From: Imbricaverruca yamaguchii
Taxonomy: Eukaryota; Arthropoda; Thecostraca; Neoverrucidae
DNA: 64,000 bases
Direction of reading: 5' to 3'
Assembly: GCA_034440575.1 (NCBI GenBank)
Contig: JAOTOL010001208.1
Span: 296,001 to 360,000 of the forward strand
Within the stretch, counting starts at the first letter, position 1; each line of letters begins with the position of its first letter. A program made the translations under genes and the position numbers. Below, one piece after another: positions 56,862 through 64,000 of this stretch. Below the pieces are notes generated by a model. It did no database searches. It was not told the origin of the DNA and worked only from the letters and a program-made list of their open reading frames with translations.

Positions 56862-57000
56862 CCCCTGACGTCGCCTCTGCGGCCGCCGCCACACGCGTGC
56901 CTGACACCGCCGCTGCGGCCGCCGCCACACGCGTGCCTGCCACCGCCGCTGCGGCCGCCGCCACACGCGTGCCTGACACCGCCCCTGCGCCTGACCCGCA
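56862..57000. repeat. 36-bp CpG-rich repeat, about four copies
   Basis: Units of GCCGCCACACGCGTGCCTGA plus CACCGCCGCTGCGGCC; last copy altered. Confidence 0.93.
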
Positions 57001-57295
57001 CCTGTCTCAGCGGCGTGTTGCATTATGCGCGAATGACGCGGCATTATGCGCGGGTCGGCCGGCCGGCCGGCGTGCTGCGCGGACACATTGTGCGCACGCC
57101 GAGCACGCCGAGCACGCCGAGCACGCCGCGCCGCGGCCGCCGGCGCCGACACGTCGGCTCTCCGTTACGCGGCGATGACGGGCCGCGTTACCGCGTTACC
57201 GGCGACACAATTCCCGCCGGCGCCACCCGGCTCCGTGCATACGCCCGGCTCGTTATCGCCGCGCTCGCACGCGTGGCGTGTCGCCGCCGCCGCCG
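57001..57295. other. CpG-dense block
   Basis: Very rich in CpG (GCGGCCGCCGGCGCC, CCGCGTTACCGCGTTACCGG), with a small GAGCACGCC repeat at 57098-57126. It could be an unmethylated regulatory island or just GC-rich repeat debris. No transcription start signal was recognised. Confidence 0.4.
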
Positions 57296-57535
57296 CCGCC
57301 CCTGGTCACCGCCGCCTGATCATCGCCCCCTGGTCACCGCCCTCTGGTCACCGCCCTCTGGTCAACGCCGCCTGATCACCGCCCTCTGGTCACTGCCCCC
57401 TGGTCACCACCCCCTGATCACCGCCCTCTAGTCACTGCCCTCTGGTCACCGCCCTCTGGTCACCACCCTCTGATCACTGCCCCCTGGTCACCACCCTCTG
57501 GTCACCGCCCTCTGGTCACCGCCCCCTGGTCACCA
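57296..57535. repeat. 14-bp repeat, about 17 copies
   Basis: Unit GCCCTCTGGTCACC with CCCCTGGTC and CCTGATC variants. Confidence 0.92.
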
Positions 57536-57654
57536 CCGCCGTCGGCGTACTGAGGTCAGTGGGCGTGGTCTCTCGGACAGTGCGACGGCCAGGCCGGTGG
57601 TATTCAAGGATTCTTTCCTGGAGGTCACATGGTCAGTATGGTCCAGTCAGCGGT

Positions 57655-57890
57655 CCAGTCCACTGGGGTCACAGGGTCGGCAGGGTCACGAACTGCCTGC
57701 AAGGGTCATAAGGTTGGCAGGGTCACGAAGTACCTGTAAGTGTCACAGGATCGGCAGGGTAACGAACTGTCTGCAAGGGTTACGGGGTCGGCAGGGTCAC
57801 GAACTGTCTGCAAGTGTCACAGGGTCGGCAGGGTCACGAACTGGCTGCAAGGGTTACGGGTTTAGGAGGATCACGAACTGCCTGTAAGCC
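57655..57890. repeat. 37-bp repeat, about six copies
   Basis: CGGCAGGGTCACGAACTG with GTCTGCAAG(G/T)GT; landmark at 57681 and 57718. Confidence 0.92.
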
Positions 57891-57964
57891 GTCGTCGATG
57901 TCGATCAGGGAGGCGTTTCAGGATGCTCATAAGCTGAGAGTTGGCGCCTTCGCCTGCGCCTCGG

Positions 57965-58282
57965 CGTGTCGCGGCTGCTGCAGGCTAGGCTGCACCAGCT
58001 GACTGCTGTCGCGGCTGCTGTAGGCTAGGCTGCACCAGCTGACTGCTGTCGCGGCTGCTGCAGGCTAGGCTGCACCAGATGACTGCTGTCGCGGCTGCTG
58101 CAGGCTAGGCTGCACCAGCTGACTGCTGTCGCGGCTGCACCAGCTGACTACTGTCGCGGCTGCTGCAGGCTAGGCTGCACCAGCTGACTGCTGTCGCGGC
58201 TGCTGCAGGCTAGGCTGCACCAGCTGACTGCTGTCGCGGCTGCTGCAGACTAGGCTGCACCAGCTGACTACTGTCGCGACGG
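57965..58282. repeat. 40-bp minisatellite, about eight copies
   Basis: CTGTCGCGGCTGCTGCAGGC followed by TAGGCTGCACCAGCTGACTG. One copy lacks 20 bp (near 58135). Confidence 0.95.
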
Positions 58283-58317
58283 CAGATGCTGAGGCACTCC
58301 GCATAACTCAGCGGCTA

Positions 58318-58385
58318 GTGCCGTCAGTAGTGCCGGCGTCAGTAGTACCGGCGTCAGTGGTGCCGGCGTCAGTAGTGCCGGCTGT
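58318..58385. repeat. 18-bp CGTCAGTAGTGCCGG repeat
   Basis: Four to five loose copies of CGTCAGTAGTGCCGG. Confidence 0.8.
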
Positions 58386-60063
58386 TGTATATTTGTGCGG
58401 CTGTTAGCTGCCAGCCATGCGCCGACCTACAGTAGTACGGGGTGTAGTGTATTTACGTGGTGTCACTTGAAGCCGGTGGTGGTATATTTTCCTTTGTCGC
58501 CAATACTCACGATGTAACGATGATGATTATCATGTCTCGCGTTGGCGATCATCATTCGCGAGCCGTGGCAGTGTTTGTGCCGTGAGTTTCGGTCGGAGAA
58601 TGGGCGTCCATCGTGGTGTTTACTACTGGACAGCATGGCCATACTGGCCGTGTCATAGCTGCATGCATGGCGCAGCGGTCAGGAAGGGTTCCTTCTGGGT
58701 TTCGGGGCGCATCGACCGCGTTGACCACACAGAAAGTGTTCCTTCTGTGTGTGTGATGCTTGAGTGGGCTGAAGCCCTGTGCACAGTCCGCTACACGTCA
58801 CCAGAAGCAGAACGCTGAGCTCTCTGCGTCATCAGTAGACGTCATCAGTAGACATCAGCAGGTCGTCAGCTGACGGAATCAATGGATGTCATCAGTAGTC
58901 ATCACTAGGTTATCAGTCGACGACATCAGTAGTCGCCAGCAGGGTCATCAGTAGATCACCAGTCGTCAGTATTAGGTCATCATTCGACGCTGTCAGTTCA
59001 TTAGGTCATCAATGAACGTCAGCACTGCGCCATCAGTTGACGTTATCACTATAGCCTGGGGTATTCTGGAATACCAGCTCCCTGAAACCGCGCGGCGACA
59101 TCAAAGGGCGTGTCGCCATGGTACTGCATGACTGACAAAGGCTGCCTTTACGACATGCACTTGGAGCCGTTCCTTATTGATACTGAGGTCTCAGCAGGAG
59201 CGTGTAGTGATCAGTATTTATATTTATATTTGTTTATTTGATCGTCGACGGGCAATCTCATTACTAGACGGTGTCATGAATAATCGCATAAATGCATACG
59301 GATTGAAGCGCTGAATCATAGCAGTCAACATTACTAGAGAGCAAGCATGCATTTCGTCGCACTTGCGCGGTACGTACAGAAAGGTGGCCTCGAAAGAATC
59401 AGCATCCAGGTATGTATTCGTTTGCCGCTCGAGACGTTCTCACGAATAGGCCAGCCCCTCTAGTGCGCACGCGTACGTAGGACGCGTGGAAGTGAGCCAG
59501 GGTGGCGAACGGTTCGCACCGGCGACAACCATGGGAATGGAGTCCGCAAGAATTGCGAGCAAATCCTGCCATAGCACACATTACTAGCGAACATGAAATC
59601 GTGTCGCACCCTACGTAACGCGATTTTATGCGTATTTAGCGTGCTCATTTTAAAATGATCCAGTGAGTATGTGTACGGCAGCGAGTGGGAACCAGCTCGT
59701 GAAGGAGACTGCCCGTCAGCTAATTTTTGCCGTGGATTGTGGCTTTACGACGCACTCAGCAGCTGAGGCCATATGGCGTCGCCTGCCTCTCACCCTGGCA
59801 GGAAGGGCGGGCATCGCGGGGAACCGAACCCCGTACCTCTGGCTTGCCAGACGCTCAGCTTAACCGCTGAGCTACCGACGCCTCGAATTTTTGCTGTACC
59901 GTCCGTACTGTATCCATGTGGGTCTTGGCTTCTCCTGTTCAGAAAACGCTGCAGCACTGAGATAGTATTACAGTATCCAAACACTGAGCAGCGGTTGTGT
60001 TTATATCCATCGACACCTGTTGCGTCTGCAACATGCAACATGCATGCTGCGCAGCGCCAGCTA
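58386..60063. other. mostly unique sequence
   Basis: Contains a degenerate GTCATCAGTAG repeat at 58828-59050 and the reversed SINE at 59755-59890. No gene was recognised. Confidence 0.55.
59755..59890 (-). mobile_element. tRNA-derived SINE or tRNA-like sequence, family D
   Basis: On the minus strand, GGTAGCTCAGCGG (A box, 59865-59877) and GGGGTTCGGTTCC (B box, about 59819-59831) are correctly spaced. The region between is TCTGGCAAGCCAGA, a hairpin with too short a loop for an anticodon arm. A non-tRNA body follows (CCTGCCAGGGTGAGAGGC), so I call it a SINE. Confidence 0.65.
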
Positions 60064-62178
60064 TGAGCGCATGTCTGTTGCAATCCTGGACCACTCACAT
60101 CACAGGTCCCGGACAGTCTGAAGCATGTCTGTTGCAATCCTGGACCCCTCCCACAAAAGGCCCCGAAAACTTAAAAAATGTCTGTTGCAATCCTGGACCA
60201 CTCACATCACAGGTCCCGGACAGTCTGAAGCATGTCTGTTGCAATCCTGGACCACTACATCACAGGTCCCGGACAGTCTGAAGCATGTCTGTTGAATCCG
60301 GACCACCCACACAAAAGCCCAAAAAGTGTTGCAATCCTGGACCACTCACATCACAGGTCCCGGACAGTCTGAAGCATGTCTGTTGCAATCCTGGACCACT
60401 CACATCAAGGTCCCTGGCCTACAGTCACAGGGCCTGGAGTCTGAAGGTTGTTGCAATCCTGGACCACTCACATCACAGGTCCCGGACAGTCTGAAGCATG
60501 TCTGTTGCAATCCTGGACCACTCACATCACAGGTCCCGGACAGTCTGAAGCATGTCTGTTGCAATCCTGGACCACTCACATCACAGGTCCCGGACAGTCT
60601 GAAGCATGTCTGTTGCAATCCTGGACCACTCACATCACAGGTCCTGGACAGTCTGAAGCATGTCTGTTGCAATCCTGGACCACTCACATCACAGGTCCTG
60701 ACAGTCTGAAGCATGTCTGTTGCAATCCTGGACCACTCACATCACAGGTCCCGGACAGTCTGAAGCATGTCTGTATCCTGGACCACTCATACAGGTCCGG
60801 ACAGTCTGAAGCATGTCTGTTGCAATCCTGGACCACTCACATCACAGGTCCCGGACAGTCTGAAGCATGTCTGTTGCAATCCTGGACCACTCACATCACA
60901 GGTCCTGGACAGTCTGAAGCATGTCTGTTGCAATCCTGGACCACTCACATCACAGGTCCCGGACAGTCTGAAGCATGTCTGTTGCAATCCTGGACCACTC
61001 ACATCACAGGTCCTGGACAGTCTGAAGCATGTCTGTTGCAATCCTGGACCACCACAAAAAAAACCCAAAAATTTTTTAAAACCACCACCAAAACAGTCCT
61101 GGACAGTCTGAAGCATGTCTGTTGCAATCCTGGACCACTCACATCACAGGTCCTGGACAGTCTGAAGCATGTCTGTTGCAATCCTGGACCACTCACATCA
61201 CAGGTCCCGGACAGTCTGAAGCATGTCTGTTGCAATCCTGGACCACTCACATCACAGGTCCTGGACAGTCTGAAGCATGTCTGTTGCAATCCTGGACCAC
61301 TCACATCACAGGTCCTGGACAGTCTGAAGCATGTCTGTTGCAATCCTGGACCACTCACATCACAGGTCCCGGACAGTCTGAAGCATGTCTGTTGCAATCC
61401 TGACCACCACCAAAACACCCCCCCCAGACAAAAAAAAAAATGTTTTGTAAAACCCGACCACTCACATCACAGGTCCCGGACAGTCTGAAGCATGTCTGTT
61501 GCAATCCTGGACCACTCACATCACAGGTCCCGGACAGTTGGAAGTTTTTTATCCTGGACCACTCACATCACAGGTCCTGGACAGTCTGAAGCATGTCTGT
61601 TGCAATCCTGGACCACTCACATCACAGGTCCTGGACAGTCTGAAGCATGTCTGTTGCAATCCTGGACCACTCACACCAGGTCCTGGACAGTCTGAAGCAT
61701 TTTGATCCTGGACCACTCACATCACAGGTCCTGGACAGTCTGAAGCATGTCTGTTGCAATCCTGGACCACTCACATCACAGGTCCCGGACAGTCTGAAGC
61801 ATGTCTGTTGCAATCCTGGACCACTCACATCACAGGTCCTGGACAGTCTGAAGCATGTCTGTTGCAATCCTGGACCACTCACATCACAGGTCCTGGACAG
61901 TCTGAAGCATGTCTGTTGCAATCCTGGACCCCCACCCTCAAAGCCCCGGAACAGTCTGAAGCATGTCTGTTGCAATCCTGGACCACTCACATCACAGGTC
62001 CTGGACAGTCTGAAGCATGTCTGTTGCAATCCTGGACCACTCACATCACAGGTCCTGGACAGTCTGAAGCATGTCTGTTGCAATCCTGGACCACTCACAT
62101 CACAGGTCCTGGACAGTCTGAAGCATGTCTGTTGCAATCCTGGACCACTCACATCACAGGTCCTGGACAGTCTGAAGG
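60064..62178. repeat. 54-bp minisatellite, about 39 copies, with corrupted units
   Basis: The unit contains CATGTCTGTTGCAATCCTGG, ACCACTCACATCACAGGTCC and (C/T)GGACAGTCTGAAG. Fifty-four is a multiple of 3, so several frames stay open. Most units are near identical apart from a C/T toggle. Five or more are replaced in the middle by A- and C-rich runs (near 60150, 60300, 61055, 61410, 61930). Confidence 0.97.
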
Positions 62179-63937
62179 ATCGGGATCGTGTCAGGATCCT
62201 GCAGCCCCTTCCCCATGACAGCCTGTCTGTCGTCCAAAGGCGTAAGAGTTTGGGAACAGCCCGGGCCAAGTCATGCTGTTGAGCTGGCGGAGACCAGCGC
62301 GGGCCTCGCGCTGGGTTAGTGCAGACGAGCTTTTCGGACGTTGTTGTGACTACCTGCAATTTCCTTGTATTTCGAATCTTGCTCAGAAAACAATGCCGAT
62401 CAGGAAGTTGTTATTCCTACGGGAGTTTTGACATCATGACTTGTTTTCCGTCAAACTTTACAACATACAACTGCAGCGGGCATTACCTTTTCGCCATACT
62501 TGATTGATGGCATCTGTGTCATCACAATCTTGCCGGTAGATGCAGTGTTCATCTGTCAATATCATCCTGTCACATTGCGAAGTTGTTTCAACGTCATCGG
62601 AAATGTGATGTCTTCGCCTGCTATCATGTACTCTATGGAAAGTGAATTCGCCTGCTACCCTCCACTCTACGGAAAATGTATTACATGACACTGAATGTCT
62701 GTGTACCAGCGGGGTGCACTGACGAGGAAATAAACTAAAATATCGCGCAAAAAGAACAAGTACAACAAAAACAATCACGTGCCAATCACCAACATAAAAA
62801 TTGAATTCCCCGGAGGCTCCGATCGAAAAAGCGCACTTAACCCCGTGTACATGATCAACAAAACTTCCGAATACGACGCGAATAGGAAAACTTCAGAAAA
62901 TTATCCTCTCGCAAGCGGGCTTCTTGCGTACCGAACATCCGTAAAGCTCACCAAAGTTTTCGTTATCGCATCGTATTCGAAAGTTCCACTGCTCGTGTAA
63001 ATGAAGTAATTGACGTGAGTTATCGTAGATTGTTTTTGGGCGACAAATTGTATGTGCCCTCCCCTTCACTAGCCATCACCCCCTTCTTATCGCAGATCTG
63101 CACGTCCCAGCGGCTCCCATACTCTCCCCACTGCCCGTCACCCGTCAGACAGCTCATTACACATCTCGACAGCCTTGATTCGCTGTCTTTTCAACGAATA
63201 AGCCGGCCCCCGTGCCGACCCAGCCGTGGTTCAGCGCGTCCGCAGGCAATCATGGTGAAGGGGGTGATGTGTTGCTGTCCATCCACCTCACCCCCCCCCC
63301 CCCGTCTCACCCCTTCCCTGGTGCCATTGCTGCCATCACTTCCACTTGAGAGTCATTTTAAGGTCGTTCCCATGTCGTGTCGCGCCCATTACCAGCCCGT
63401 TTGTTTATCGTTTCTTCTTTCCTCACACGTCGCCCTCGAGTCGGGGAGCGCTTTGAATGGCTCATAATGAGCCACTGAATGGCGTGTTTTGTGCCACTGT
63501 GCGCGGGTCGGATGTGTGCACACTCATTGTGTGCACGGGGAGACGATGAGTGCGCAAGAATGGCCAAACACGGGGACGATGAGTGGAGAAGGGCCAACCC
63601 CAAGTGTTCGGCTCAAGCCTGACTACCGAAGAGACGCTCACATCGTAGCCACTAGCATGGAACGCCGCGGTGTGATGGGCTATGTTGCTGTGGTACACTG
63701 CACGAACTGCACGCAATTTCACAGAGCGTGTTGCACTTGATGAGACGTAATTTGATCCAGAACGTGACGCCGTGCAAACATCCTTTGAAGCAGAAGCTAA
63801 TCTATGAAGAGCAAACATTGGTTCGAAGCCGTTTCCGGCGGGTCGTTGGGGCGTACAGCTGTTTGCAGTTGTGCTTATAACCCACGGACCAAACATCCCA
63901 TCCAGTGGGGAGCTGAGCCGAACAGACTCGCTGTCAC
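62179..63937. other. unique sequence
   Basis: No exon was recognised. A poly-C run of 16 lies at about 63290-63303. Frames at 62779-63000 (+) and 63462-63896 (-) have no domain or splice support. Confidence 0.55.
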
Positions 63938-64000
63938 CTCACACATCATCATATCACACATGCTCACCTGACACATCCTCACCTGACACATCACCTGACA
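63938..64000. repeat. start of a CACCTGACACATC repeat at the window edge
   Basis: CTCACCTGACACATC-type units, three to four copies, continuing beyond the window. Confidence 0.75.

Larger units (their letters stand above)
19863..64000 (+). other. unc5: unc5 intron 2, extends beyond the window
   Basis: More than 44 kb without a recognisable second Ig domain, thrombospondin repeat, membrane segment or ZU5/death domain. It is mostly tandem arrays. It should be read as intron only if the gene continues past 64000; an unrecognised small exon or a gene break is also possible. Confidence 0.6.

Noticed and set aside
60064..62178. CRISPR-like or coding 54-bp repeat
   Set aside because: No spacers; open frames come from the multiple-of-3 period.
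62779..63000. 73-codon frame starting MPITNIKIEF
   Set aside because: No recognised domain, no splice or translation context, ordinary length for chance.

Overview
This is a eukaryotic (metazoan) nuclear window, probably from an arthropod and possibly a crustacean. The evidence is two spliced exons of a netrin receptor of the UNC-5 family with consensus GT/AG boundaries, several tRNA-derived SINEs, a complete LTR retrotransposon, and a very high load of minisatellites. The arthropod assignment is an inference from the look of the receptor exon. No bacterial operons, ribosome binding sites or CRISPR arrays are present.

The only host gene I can support is unc5, on the + strand. Exon 1 (1210-1315) carries the start codon and signal peptide and ends in phase 1. 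Exon 2 (19506-19862) encodes the first immunoglobulin domain and is phase 1 on both sides, so the two join exactly. Intron 1 is 18.2 kb. Intron 2 starts at 19863 and seems to run past the end of the window, because no further UNC5 domain was recognised in the remaining 44 kb.

Intron 1 holds a 4,481-bp LTR retrotransposon (7046-11526, minus strand) with 270-bp LTRs that read as identical and one intact gag-pol frame. It sits inside a (CACCGT)n microsatellite. The intron also holds tRNA-derived SINEs, one with a 16-bp target-site duplication and one whose tRNA-like head has become a 79-bp tandem array. Smaller features are a 34-bp perfect palindrome and several minisatellites, including a 0.9-kb 11-bp array.

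Intron 2 is dominated by tandem arrays of unrelated sequence: 19-, 29-, 21-, 16-, 42-, 92-, 26/28-, 58-, 21-, 12-, 37-, 20-, 6-, 22-, 28-, 37/38-, 36-, 40- and 54-bp units among others. The largest is a 7.5-kb array of about 200 units at 46196-53755 with higher-order structure; most of its units contain the E-box CACGTG or the variant CACATG. Summing my own boundaries, tandem repeats cover about 27 kb, roughly 42% of the window. Most long open frames here are by-products of these arrays and are not genes.

The points most worth following are: a SINE head turning into a Pol III-box minisatellite; a duplicated splice donor at exon 2; an array of splice-acceptor-like sequences running up to the unc5 start codon; the fresh antisense retrotransposon without a conventional primer-binding site; and E-box/CRE-bearing arrays in a guidance-receptor intron.
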